Source of the DNA: Pseudomonas sp. B6002
Lineage (GTDB): Bacteria; Pseudomonadota; Gammaproteobacteria; Pseudomonadales; Pseudomonadaceae
Assembly: GCF_013385985.1 (NCBI RefSeq)
Contig: NZ_JACAOY010000008.1
Location: 77,025 to 141,024, forward strand
DNA length: 64,000 nucleotides
Reading direction: 5' to 3'
A program made the position numbers and the translations under genes. Shown here piece after piece: positions 8,315-15,974 of this stretch. The notes under the pieces were generated by a model. It did no database searches, had not been told where the DNA came from, and saw nothing but the letters and a program-made list of their open reading frames with translations. Within the stretch, counting starts at the first letter, position 1. The number at the start of each line of letters is the position of its first letter.

Positions 8315-9532
8315 ATGCCCATTCCCTTGAAATTGCGTATCGCAGGCCTTGCCGGTTTGCTCCTCAGTCCGCTTGCCCAGGCGGACTTTTCAATTGCGGG
8401 TTTTGAACTGGTGCACACCGTGCCCGTGGACACCGCGCTGGGTACCGCTGATTTACGTCAACCGGGACCGGTGTGGATCGAGCTGTTCGACGGCGCAAAA
8501 ACCTCCATCGACATTGGCCAGTTCTACGCGGCCGATCACTCGGGTTCGGTGATGGACAAGGTGATCGAACACCTGGAAGCCGCAGGCAAACGCGGTGTGA
8601 AGATTCGCTTTTTGCTGGAAGAAAAAGGCATCAAGCTGTCGGAAGCCTCCACCCTGGAACGCTTGCGCGCGATCCCCAACCTGACCTTTCGCGTACTGCC
8701 TTATGGGCAACTGAGCGGCGGCATCATCCACGCCAAGTACATGGTGGTGGATGGCAAGCAGGCGTTTATCGGCAGCCAGAATTTCGACTGGCGCTCACTG
8801 GAACACATCCACGAAACCGGCCTGCGCATCAGCGACGTCAGCGTGGTCGGCCAGGTACAGGCGATCTTCAATCAGGACTGGAACGCCCAGGCTGCCCTGA
8901 CAGAGCACAAGCCCGTGCCACTGCCAGCGAAAGGCGCAGAACCAGCACGCACCGGCAACTACCTGGTCGCCAGCCCGCAACGCTACAACCCTCCGGGAGT
9001 GGGTGACTCACAGCTGGAACTGCCACGCTTGCTGGGCGAGGCGAAAAAAGAGGTGCGCGTGCAATTGCTCGACTATGCACCGCTATCCTACGGACCCGAC
9101 CGGACACGTCCCTACTACGCGGTGATCGATAATGCCGTGCGTGCAGCGGCGGCGCGGGGGGTGTCGATCAAGCTGATGGTGTCCAACTGGAACACCGACA
9201 AGCTGGAACTGCCCTACCTCAAAAGCCTGGCCGTGCTGCCCAACGTGCAGGTCAAAATCGTCACCTTGCCCGAAGCCAAGCAAGGCTTTATTCCGTATGC
9301 ACGGGTGATCCACAGCAAGACGATGGAGATCGACGGGCAAGTGGCGTGGGTGGGTACCAGCAACTGGTTGGGCGGATATCTGGATAATTCACGCAACCTC
9401 GAAGTGGTGATGCGTAGCGAGGCGATGGCCAAGCGTATCGGCGAATTGCATGAGCAATTGTGGGATGGGCCCTACGCCAGCGCCTTGAACCTGACCGAAG
9501 ACTACCCCGAGCCCCACCCCGGCCAGCCTTGA
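8315..9532 (+). CDS. Secreted phospholipase D-family protein, two HKD motifs
   Basis: Predicted periplasmic phosphodiesterase/transphosphatidylase or nuclease. A signal peptide (cleavage near AQA, residue 23) is followed by two complete HxKx4D catalytic motifs: H139/K141/D146, with FIGSQNFDWRSL after it, and H333/K335/D340, with WVGTSNWLGGY after it. Two motifs in one 405-residue chain make a full active site. The GSxNxDWRSL and GTSNW patterns resemble the PLD3/PLD4-type branch, which includes 5'-exonucleases, more than the large bacterial phospholipases; this is from memory of the family. It lies 51 bases after exbB beyond a terminator-like hairpin. Confidence 0.88.
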   Translation: MPIPLKLRIAGLAGLLLSPLAQADFSIAGFELVHTVPVDTALGTADLRQPGPVWIELFDGAKTSIDIGQFYAADHSGSVMDKVIEHLEAAGKRGVKIRFLLEEKGIKLSEASTLERLRAIPNLTFRVLPYGQLSGGIIHAKYMVVDGKQAFIGSQNFDWRSLEHIHETGLRISDVSVVGQVQAIFNQDWNAQAALTEHKPVPLPAKGAEPARTGNYLVASPQRYNPPGVGDSQLELPRLLGEAKKEVRVQLLDYAPLSYGPDRTRPYYAVIDNAVRAAAARGVSIKLMVSNWNTDKLELPYLKSLAVLPNVQVKIVTLPEAKQGFIPYARVIHSKTMEIDGQVAWVGTSNWLGGYLDNSRNLEVVMRSEAMAKRIGELHEQLWDGPYASALNLTEDYPEPHPGQP

Positions 9533-9547
9533 CCCAGCCCTCCCCCT

Positions 9548-9647
9548 GTAGGAGCTGGCTTGCCAGCGAAAATAGCCCAGGCACCACAATTAGCCAGGCA
9601 GTGCGCATCATCGTTAAAGGCCATCGCCGGTAAGCCGGCTCCTACAG
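9548..9647. repeat. REP pair (inverted)
   Basis: A forward GTAGGAGCTGGCTTGCC unit and an inverted copy ending in CCGGCTCCTACAG are separated by about 55 bases. They lie between the PLD-family gene and the M20 peptidase gene. Confidence 0.9.
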
Positions 9648-9701
9648 GTCCGTGGGCAGGCGCTCGCTCGTGGAAAAAAGAGGTGGTAGTGTGTGGAAAT
9701 G

Positions 9702-9723
9702 TTTCTGACAGATTGATCAGAAA
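9702..9723. promoter_or_regulatory. Inverted repeat upstream of the M20 peptidase
   Basis: TTTCTGA, eight bases, TCAGAAA, located about 40 bases before the start codon and flanked by further A/T-rich partial symmetry (GAAAT on the left, TTTC on the right). It could be an operator; no regulator lies beside it. Confidence 0.3.
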
Positions 9724-9760
9724 TTTCCCACTCACTACCTGCAAAGGAATGCATCTCTCC

Positions 9761-11500
9761 ATGCACTTTCCACTCAAGAAACTGGTGGCGGCTACCCTGC
9801 TCGCGGCCAGCCTGTCGACCCTGTCCAACGCGGCCTTTGCCAACATTACCCCAGAGCAAAGCGCGCAGATTCTGCAGCAGTTCAACGAAACATCGGTCAG
9901 CGATTTCCGTGGTTTCCTCGGCGCCCTGGCCAAGGGCGACTTGGGAAAAACCAGCGACGTGGGCCCGGCAATCAATGGGTTCCTTGGCAACCAGACGCTG
10001 AACACCGACCAGCAGAACGAAATCAACCGCCTGCTGGGCATCTACACGCGGGTGAAGTACGGCAAGGCCGCCACCGAAACCCTGCGCGAGCTGGTGGAAA
10101 TCCCGACGTTCAACATTGAAGGCGTGCCGCAGTACAAAAACCCGGAATTCCTCAAGATCGCCGCCAAGATCCAGGAACTGGCAAAGGCCTTCAACCTGAA
10201 CTTCCGCAACATCGACAACCGCGTGTATGAAATTTCCCTGGAAGGCAGCGGCGATGAAGTGGTGGGCATCCACGCCCACGCCGACGTGGTACCGGTGACG
10301 CCGGAAAACTGGGTGCTCAAAGACGGCACCAAGCTCGACCCGTTCAAGGTCACGCTGATCGGCGACCGCATGTATGGCCGTGGCACCGAGGATGACAAGA
10401 ACGGCATCGTGGTGGCGATGTACGCCATGAAGGTGATCAAGGAAGAAAAGCTGCCGCTGGCGCGCACGTTCAAACTGCTGGTGGACACCACCGAAGAAAC
10501 CAACGGCGACGCGATCCCCTACTACTTCGAACACAACCCGACGCCGCAGTACAACCTGGCGCTGGACGGCGGCTACCCGGTGGTCATCGCCGAAAAAGGC
10601 TACGGCACGGTCATGGCCACCTTCCCGGTGCGCAAAGGAGAAGGCAAAGGCGCAGAAATCATTTCGATGACCGGCGGCATGGCCACCAACCAGATTCCCT
10701 CGGCGTCGGTGGCGACCCTGCTCAGCGACAAGCCGGCCGAGTTGGCTGCCAGCCTGCAAAAAGCCGGCACCGAGTATGCCAAGCGCAATGGCGCTAACTT
10801 CCAGGTCGACGCCAAAGTGGTCGGCAAAGAGGTCAAGCTGACAGTCACGGGTGTCTCGGCGCACTCCTCGGAACCGGAAGCCGGTATCAACCCCGTCGCC
10901 CGGATGCTGGGCCTGATCCACAGCCTCGAGGGCAAGGTGGCGCTCAAGCACAACCACATCACCGATGCGGCGCGCTATGCCGCCGACAACTGGGGCCTGG
11001 ACTACCTGGGTAATAAACTGGGGGTGGGTTTCTCCGATGCCTTCATGGGGCCGCTGACCACTTCGCTGACGTTTGTCGGCCAGGATGACAAAGCCTTCAA
11101 GTTGGCGGTCAACCTGCGTGTGCCTAAAGGCAAATCGCCGGAAAAACTCAAGGCCGAGATTGCCGACAAACTCAGTGCCTGGGACAAGAAAACAAAGGTG
11201 GCAGTGGGCTTCACTTACTCCGTTGCCGAACCGATGTACCGCAACCCGGAAGGCGAGTGGGTGAAGGCTTTGCTGGCAGTGGCCAGCGAGAACCTGGGCA
11301 TGAAGCACGAGTTTGGCACCTCGGCCGGCGCGACCTCCGTGCATGAGCTGCCCAACGGCGTGCAATTCGGCCTGGCACGGCCGGAAGTAAAGTACACCGG
11401 GCACACCGACAGCGAGTTCAAGACCGTCGACCAGTTCCTGCTGGACCTGCAGATTGTCACCGAGATGATGGGGCGTGTCGGGCAGTTGCCGAAGCTCTGA
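9761..11500 (+). CDS. Secreted M20-family metallopeptidase (dipeptidase-like)
   Basis: Zinc-dependent exopeptidase of the M20 clan, predicted in the periplasm. The signal peptide is MHFPLKK, a hydrophobic core, then cleavage near AFA. Metal and catalytic motifs follow in order: HAHADVVPV, YGRGTEDDKNG, and DTTEETNG with the general-base Glu pair. The dimerisation insert lies in the middle and GHTDSEF near the C-terminus supplies the last metal-side residue. It is 579 residues from the ATG at 9761. The ATG at 9749 touches the AAAGGA ribosome site and so cannot be used efficiently. It stands alone, with REPs before and a terminator after. The natural substrate is unknown. Confidence 0.9.
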   Translation: MHFPLKKLVAATLLAASLSTLSNAAFANITPEQSAQILQQFNETSVSDFRGFLGALAKGDLGKTSDVGPAINGFLGNQTLNTDQQNEINRLLGIYTRVKYGKAATETLRELVEIPTFNIEGVPQYKNPEFLKIAAKIQELAKAFNLNFRNIDNRVYEISLEGSGDEVVGIHAHADVVPVTPENWVLKDGTKLDPFKVTLIGDRMYGRGTEDDKNGIVVAMYAMKVIKEEKLPLARTFKLLVDTTEETNGDAIPYYFEHNPTPQYNLALDGGYPVVIAEKGYGTVMATFPVRKGEGKGAEIISMTGGMATNQIPSASVATLLSDKPAELAASLQKAGTEYAKRNGANFQVDAKVVGKEVKLTVTGVSAHSSEPEAGINPVARMLGLIHSLEGKVALKHNHITDAARYAADNWGLDYLGNKLGVGFSDAFMGPLTTSLTFVGQDDKAFKLAVNLRVPKGKSPEKLKAEIADKLSAWDKKTKVAVGFTYSVAEPMYRNPEGEWVKALLAVASENLGMKHEFGTSAGATSVHELPNGVQFGLARPEVKYTGHTDSEFKTVDQFLLDLQIVTEMMGRVGQLPKL

Positions 11501-11513
11501 TTACGCGATGAAA

Positions 11514-11546
11514 ACAAAAAGCCCGCCATGATGGCGGGCTTTTTGT
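11514..11546. terminator. Bidirectional terminator
   Basis: AGCCCGCCAT and ATGGCGGGCT form a stem flanked by A-run and T-run, between the M20 gene and the convergent small gene, so it can serve both strands. Confidence 0.9.
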
Positions 11547-11554
11547 TGGAAGGA

Positions 11555-11800
11555 TCAGTTCGGTGCAAGACCGCCCCGCTCCACCAGCGCCAGCTCGGGG
11601 AACTCGAACAACAAGGCCTTGTTGCCCCTGCCAATATGCTCCATCACCGCCAGCGTGATGTACTCGCGCACCATCCCGGTTGAGACGAAATACATGGCCC
11701 AGGCCTGCTCAGGTGTGCAGTGGCCAATCTGTTCTTCTATTTCCTTGTACGCTTTGTAGTCGTCCGGCTCCAAGCCGCGTGGGCAATCGCCTCGGCGCAT
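11555..11800 (-). CDS. Small conserved-looking protein of unknown function (81 aa)
   Basis: I do not recognise this family. The 81-residue acidic protein begins MRRGDCPRGLEPDDYKAYKE and contains a predicted helix-rich middle (EEIEEQIGHC-like and MVREYITLAVMEHIGRG). It has no signal peptide or membrane segment. The ATG at 11800 is preceded by a strong GGGAGGGAAG ribosome site, which supports it being translated. It lies 53 bases downstream of the polyamine-type binding protein gene on the same strand and is probably in its operon. The bidirectional terminator follows. Confidence 0.65.
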   Translation of the reverse strand: MRRGDCPRGLEPDDYKAYKEIEEQIGHCTPEQAWAMYFVSTGMVREYITLAVMEHIGRGNKALLFEFPELALVERGGLAPN

Positions 11801-11853
11801 GATTCTTCCCTCCCTGGAATGTCTTGAAGCCGGCACAGCATGTGAAACGCAGA

Positions 11854-12957
11854 TCAGGTGCCGCTTTTTACCTTGGTCCAGACACGGGTGCGGATGCGTT
11901 CCAACTTCAAGGGTAAAGGCTCCAATGGAACGAGCTCGGCGATGGTCGTTTTGTCTGGGTAGATCCACGGGTTGTCACGCAGCTTCTGCTCGACGAACTC
12001 GGTGGCGTCCTTGTTGGCGTTGGGGTACAGCGTGTGGTTCGAGCTCTTGGCAATTACCTGCGGCTCAAGCATGTAGTTGATGAAAGCCATGCCTTGCTTG
12101 GCGTGCGGGGCATCCTTGAGCAGTACGAAGTTCTCCGACCAGACCAGCGCGCCCTCGTGAGGCAGGCTGTAGGCAATGGTGCGGCCGGTGTTGTTCTTCT
12201 CGTTGAGGGCTTGCGCCGCCAGTGCACTGTTGGCCCAGCCGACGACGGCGCAAATGTTGCCGTCCGCCAGGTCGGCATCGATTCGCGATGAGTCGAAGTA
12301 GACGATGTAAGGGCGGATTTTCAGCAGCAGCGCCTGGGCCTTTTGGTAGTCCTCGGGGTTCTGGCTATTGCTGGGTAACCCCAAGTAATGCAGGGCGATC
12401 GAAATGATCTCGCTCGGCGAGTCGAGCATGGCCACGCCACACGACTTGAGCTTGCTGATGTTTTCTTCCTTGAAAATCAAGTCCCAGCTGTTCACCGGCG
12501 CGTTTTCGCCCAGCGCAGCCTTGACCTTGTCGACGTCATAACCGATGCCGGTGGTGCCCCACAGGTACGGCACGGCGTAAAGGTTGCCAGGGTCGTTGGC
12601 CTCGAGCAGCTTGAGCATGTCGGGGTCGATGTGGGAGTAATTGCTCAGCTGCTTGCGGTCCAGCGGCTGGAGGACGCCGGCCTTGATCAGGCCTGGCAAG
12701 GTGTTGGAGGTGGCGACGACGACGTCATACCCGGTGCGCCCGGCCATGACTTTGCTTTGCATGATCTCGGCACTGTCGAACGGGTCCATGTGCAGCCGCG
12801 AACCGGTCTTCTGCTCGAACTGCTTTGGGGTTTCCGGAGCGAGCAGGCCGAACCAGTTGTACAGGTACACACCAGGCGCTGCTGCCTGTGTCGCTGTACT
12901 GGTGCCAACAGCAAGGAGCGAGGCCAAAAAAATGGCTCGCAAATGTGATTTACTCAT
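11854..12957 (-). CDS. Polyamine ABC transporter periplasmic binding protein (PotF/SpuD-like)
   Basis: Periplasmic solute-binding protein of the spermidine/putrescine class. The 367-residue protein has a signal peptide (cleavage near TQA) and then the family start VYLYNWFGLLAPETPKQFEQKTG. The hinge and ligand regions GYDVVVATSNTLPGLIKAG and YLWGTTGIGYDVDKV follow, with the C-lobe CAVVGWANSALAAQ. I chose the ATG at 12957; the longer reading adds a non-signal extension. No permease or ATPase gene is adjacent, so it may serve a transporter encoded elsewhere or act in sensing. The LuxR-type regulator is divergent. Confidence 0.88.
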   Translation of the reverse strand: MSKSHLRAIFLASLLAVGTSTATQAAAPGVYLYNWFGLLAPETPKQFEQKTGSRLHMDPFDSAEIMQSKVMAGRTGYDVVVATSNTLPGLIKAGVLQPLDRKQLSNYSHIDPDMLKLLEANDPGNLYAVPYLWGTTGIGYDVDKVKAALGENAPVNSWDLIFKEENISKLKSCGVAMLDSPSEIISIALHYLGLPSNSQNPEDYQKAQALLLKIRPYIVYFDSSRIDADLADGNICAVVGWANSALAAQALNEKNNTGRTIAYSLPHEGALVWSENFVLLKDAPHAKQGMAFINYMLEPQVIAKSSNHTLYPNANKDATEFVEQKLRDNPWIYPDKTTIAELVPLEPLPLKLERIRTRVWTKVKSGT

Positions 12958-13037
12958 ATGACTATCCTTGTCAAAACGGTAGGCCCTCATGGCCTTCATT
13001 CGCTCGCTGGTGAATATACCGGGCATCGTTGAATAGT

Positions 13038-13057
13038 AAATACCTACAAATACTTAC
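13038..13057. promoter_or_regulatory. Tandem decamer between binding-protein gene and LuxR gene
   Basis: AAATACCTAC is followed without gap by AAATACTTAC (nine of ten bases identical), about 80 bases from each divergent start. It has the form of a direct-repeat regulator site; which protein binds is unknown. Confidence 0.4.
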
Positions 13058-13095
13058 CTTTGACCTGAAAATCCCTAACCCTAAAGGGGTAGAAA

Positions 13096-13887
13096 ATGTC
13101 GCTCGACCTTCATAACCTGGCCTGGCATCGATCAGCGGGGAAGCTGATCATGCAGTTGAATCGCCCAGCCTTCTGGAGCTCGCTGATTCGTGTACTGAAT
13201 GAATATGTGCAGATCGACAACTGGGTGGTCGTGGTGTTCAGCGACCAGCAAGTGCAAGTCATCTGCCTGCCGGAAGTGGTGGATTCCGAAGAAATCGACG
13301 CCTTTATTCATCGCTATATAAAAGGGCTGTACCTGCTGGACCCGTTTTATATCGCCAACCGGGAAAACCCGCAGACCGGCTTTTTTCACCTGCTGGACAT
13401 CGCGCCGGAACACTTCCTGACCACCGAGTACTACCACCAGTATTTCGCGCAATACATCACTGTCGATGAAGCGCAGTACAACGTGCAGCTCGACGCCGAC
13501 CGGACGCTGTGCATTTCGCTGGGCAGCAACGTGCGCTTCACTCAGGAACAGATCACGATCCTGGACATCATCAAGCCGTGGGTCACGGCCTTGATGCATC
13601 AGCGCATGAGCTTTGAAAGCGAAGTGGAAAAAAATCTCAGCGAACCACCGGCGTGGTCGGAAACGATTGTGCAGTTGGGCACGCAGGTCACCGCCCGCGA
13701 GAAGGATGTGCTCAAGTTGCTGTTGAGTGGTTTCTCCAACAAAGAGATTGCTGGCAAGTTGTCGCTGTCGGCGGAAACCATCAAGGTTCATCGGCGCAAT
13801 ATCTACAACAAGCTGAACATCAAGTCGCAGTCCGAGTTGTTTGCCCGATTCTTCATGCCCAAGCAGGAAACCCATGTATTGAATTGA
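13096..13887 (+). CDS. LuxR-type (FixJ/NarL fold) transcriptional regulator
   Basis: A 263-residue regulator with a C-terminal LuxR helix-turn-helix (about 200-255): TAREKDVLKLLLSGFSNKEI, then SLSAETIKVHRRNIYNKL. The N-terminal 190 residues are not a receiver domain (no phospho-Asp motif) and lack the acyl-homoserine-lactone signature as far as I can see, so the signal is unknown. It is divergent from the polyamine-type binding protein gene, with a tandem decamer in between, which suggests control of that gene. A hairpin and then a bidirectional terminator follow. Confidence 0.88.
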   Translation: MSLDLHNLAWHRSAGKLIMQLNRPAFWSSLIRVLNEYVQIDNWVVVVFSDQQVQVICLPEVVDSEEIDAFIHRYIKGLYLLDPFYIANRENPQTGFFHLLDIAPEHFLTTEYYHQYFAQYITVDEAQYNVQLDADRTLCISLGSNVRFTQEQITILDIIKPWVTALMHQRMSFESEVEKNLSEPPAWSETIVQLGTQVTAREKDVLKLLLSGFSNKEIAGKLSLSAETIKVHRRNIYNKLNIKSQSELFARFFMPKQETHVLN

Positions 13888-13889
13888 GT

Positions 13890-13910
13890 TCGGCGGCCCA
13901 GGGCCGCCGA
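13890..13910 (+). other. GC-rich hairpin after the LuxR-type gene
   Basis: TCGGCGGCCC and GGGCCGCCGA pair around one base. There is no T-run after it, so on its own it is not a standard terminator. Confidence 0.5.
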
Positions 13911-13930
13911 AACAATAAAACGCGCGCAAA

Positions 13931-13964
13931 CAAAAACGCCGATCATCACTGATCGGCGTTTTTG
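13931..13964. terminator. Bidirectional terminator between LuxR gene and tRNA cluster
   Basis: CAAAAACGCCGATCA and TGATCGGCGTTTTTG are perfect 15-base arms around TCAC. It can end the LuxR transcript on one strand and the tRNA transcript on the other. Confidence 0.92.
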
Positions 13965-13971
13965 TTGAATA

Positions 13972-14047
<76 letters not shown>

Positions 14048-14050
14048 AAA

Positions 14051-14126
14051 TGGCGTCCCCTAGGGGACTCGAACCCCTGTTACCGCCGTGAAAGGGCGGT
14101 GTCCTAGGCCACTAGACGAAGGGGAC
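14051..14126 (-). tRNA. tRNA-Glu(TTC), copy 3 in transcript order
   Basis: 76 bases with encoded CCA. Acceptor GTCCCCT pairs with AGGGGAC; the anticodon TTC lies in CCCTTTCACGG. Three bases separate it from the following tRNA-Gly. Confidence 0.97.
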
Positions 14127-14229
14127 ACGCTACTGAAACACAGGGTGTGTGTTCCAGTGCCCAGAGATTAAACCCGAAGGTTATGCCCTGGTTTCACTCA
14201 GTGCCGCCCGAAGGCCACACTGCTTAAAT

Positions 14230-14305
<76 letters not shown>

Positions 14306-14309
14306 AAAA

Positions 14310-14385
14310 TGGCGTCCCCTAGGGGACTCGAACCCCTGTTACCGCCGTGAAAGGGCGGTGTCCTAGGCCACTAGACGAAGGGGAC
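14310..14385 (-). tRNA. tRNA-Glu(TTC), copy 2
   Basis: Identical to the copy at 14051; separated by four bases from the following tRNA-Gly. Confidence 0.97.
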
Positions 14386-14489
14386 ACACAACTGAAACAC
14401 ATGGTGTGTATTTCAGTGTCCAGAGATTAAACCCGAAGGTTACGCCCTGGTTTCACTCAGTGCCACCCGAGGGCAACACTGCTTAAATT

Positions 14490-14565
<76 letters not shown>

Positions 14566-14569
14566 ATAT

Positions 14570-14645
14570 TGGCGTCCCCTAGGGGACTCGAACCCCTGTT
14601 ACCGCCGTGAAAGGGCGGTGTCCTAGGCCACTAGACGAAGGGGAC
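14570..14645 (-). tRNA. tRNA-Glu(TTC), copy 1
   Basis: Promoter-proximal tRNA of the six-gene array; identical to the other tRNA-Glu copies. Confidence 0.97.
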
Positions 14646-14707
14646 ACACGTACAACTTCACTGCTTAACCGCGTTTCGCTGTGTGCTTTCCGCGTTAAGT
14701 GGCGCGC

Positions 14708-14736
14708 ATTCTATGGATGGATTGAAAGGTCGTCAA
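14708..14736 (-). promoter_or_regulatory. Sigma-70 promoter of the tRNA array
   Basis: On the minus strand, TTGACG (14736-14731), 17 bases, TAGAAT (14713-14708), followed by a GC-rich GCGCGCC discriminator. That discriminator is typical of stable-RNA promoters under stringent control. It lies about 60 bases upstream of the first tRNA-Glu. Confidence 0.8.
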
Positions 14737-15003
14737 CCCCCAAGGATAAATTTATTAAAATCAATGACTTCGCCCCGCTTTCCGGGCCTTTGCGCACATT
14801 CTGCCCGTCCAGGCTTTGACGCCTATATTCTGGCGCCCGACAAGACGCTATAGTCCACCCCAGCAAATGATGGCAATGTGCATCTATGCAGGGAACGCTT
14901 ACCTATATAGAAGAAACTACCTGGGCAACTGGTCGATCAGTCCTATCCGCCAGATGGCTCAGTCACTACACTCCACTGCAAACCCTATTAAGAGGTCACA
15001 CCG
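14737..15003. other. Intergenic region between tRNA promoter and the 256-residue gene
   Basis: A divergent upstream region. Apart from the tRNA promoter at its left edge and the GAGG ribosome site at 14992, I see no gene or repeat. It presumably carries the promoter of the rightward gene, which I could not place securely. Confidence 0.4.
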
Positions 15004-15774
15004 GTGACACCACTCATGATCACCCTGCTGGTAATAGCCGGGATCGTAATACTGATCGCCATTGGCTACATGAACCACGTGGTGGAAAACAACAAACTGG
15101 AAAAGAAACGCACCGAGATCGAACTCAATGATCGGCTGCGTCGTTGCGGAGAAATCACCGAGACCTTTCCTGGCCAGTTGATGAGCCCGGCGCTCAAGCT
15201 GTTGCTGACCCGCCTGGAGCTGAACGTCAACCAGCGCCTGTTGAACCTCAACAAGACCAGTGCCCCCCTCAAGGCGCGCATCACCGAGCTGAGCGCGTTG
15301 ATCGCCCAGGGCGAGTCAATCCCGGTGGCCAACCCGCCTGCGCCGATCCAGACCGAAGCCAAGGCCAAGGACGTGCGTTTCCTGCTTGAAGCCCTGCACG
15401 GCCAGGTCACCCGCGCCGCCCAGGACGGTTTCCTGCCGGCCAACGAGGCCAAGCACTGGATCAAGGAAATCCGCCATATCCTGGTGCTGCTGCACATCGA
15501 GTTCTTCAACAACCTCGGCCAGCATGCCCTGCAACAAGGCCAGCCGGGCCAGGCGCGCCTGGCGTTCGAGCGTGGCGTACAGTATTTGCGCAAGCAGCCC
15601 GAACCGGTGGTCTACAGCGCCCAGCTGCAATTGCTGGAGAAACAACTGGCCCGCGCCAACTCCACCGTGCTGACCAACAGCAAGCCGGCTGAAGATGAGG
15701 TCAACGAATTGACCGAAGGCCTGAAAGTGGTCGACGCCGACGCCGACTGGAAAAAGAAAGTCATCTACGACTGA
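15004..15774 (+). CDS. Membrane-anchored protein of unknown function (256 aa)
   Basis: I do not recognise a named family. One N-terminal membrane helix (about 4-22, ITLLVIAGIVILIAIGYM) is followed by a long, probably cytoplasmic helical region. This region has heptad-like stretches (NKLEKKRTEIELNDRLRR; RLELNVNQRLLNLNK). A later segment (HALQQGQPGQARLAFERGVQYL) resembles a tetratricopeptide-type helix pair. The GTG start at 15004 has GAGG eight bases upstream, which decides it over the ATG at 15016. A distinctive inverted repeat follows the stop. Confidence 0.8.
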   Translation: MTPLMITLLVIAGIVILIAIGYMNHVVENNKLEKKRTEIELNDRLRRCGEITETFPGQLMSPALKLLLTRLELNVNQRLLNLNKTSAPLKARITELSALIAQGESIPVANPPAPIQTEAKAKDVRFLLEALHGQVTRAAQDGFLPANEAKHWIKEIRHILVLLHIEFFNNLGQHALQQGQPGQARLAFERGVQYLRKQPEPVVYSAQLQLLEKQLARANSTVLTNSKPAEDEVNELTEGLKVVDADADWKKKVIYD

Positions 15775-15775
15775 T

Positions 15776-15865
15776 TGTAGTGAGCGGGCTCGCCCCGCGC
15801 CGCGGAGTGTCAGGCACTGCAGTGTGTCAGGTTTGGCGCCGCGCGGGGCAAGCCCGCTCACTACA
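15776..15865. repeat. Inverted repeat of a second REP-like family
   Basis: TGTAGTGAGCGGGCT (15776-15790) and AGCCCGCTCACTACA (15851-15865) are perfect 15-base arms, continued inward by CGCCCCGCG/CGCGGGGC with a mismatch. The sequence differs from the GTAGGAGC and GTGGGAGC families elsewhere in the window. Confidence 0.85.
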
Positions 15866-15974
15866 GTTGGCATGGGCAGCACATCGCCACGAAATGCCAT
15901 CACTTTGCATCTATCCCCCCGCCCCCGAGTAGCGTAAAAAAGTGCCCCTCACTCCGTGAAGTTAGAGGCTCGCT

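Noticed and set aside
9560-9760. N-terminal extension of the M20 peptidase through the REP pair
   Set aside because: The extension is REP sequence read as protein; a signal peptide begins at 9761.
12958-13026. N-terminal extension of the polyamine-type binding protein
   Set aside because: It would place 23 charged residues before the signal peptide, which would prevent normal export.
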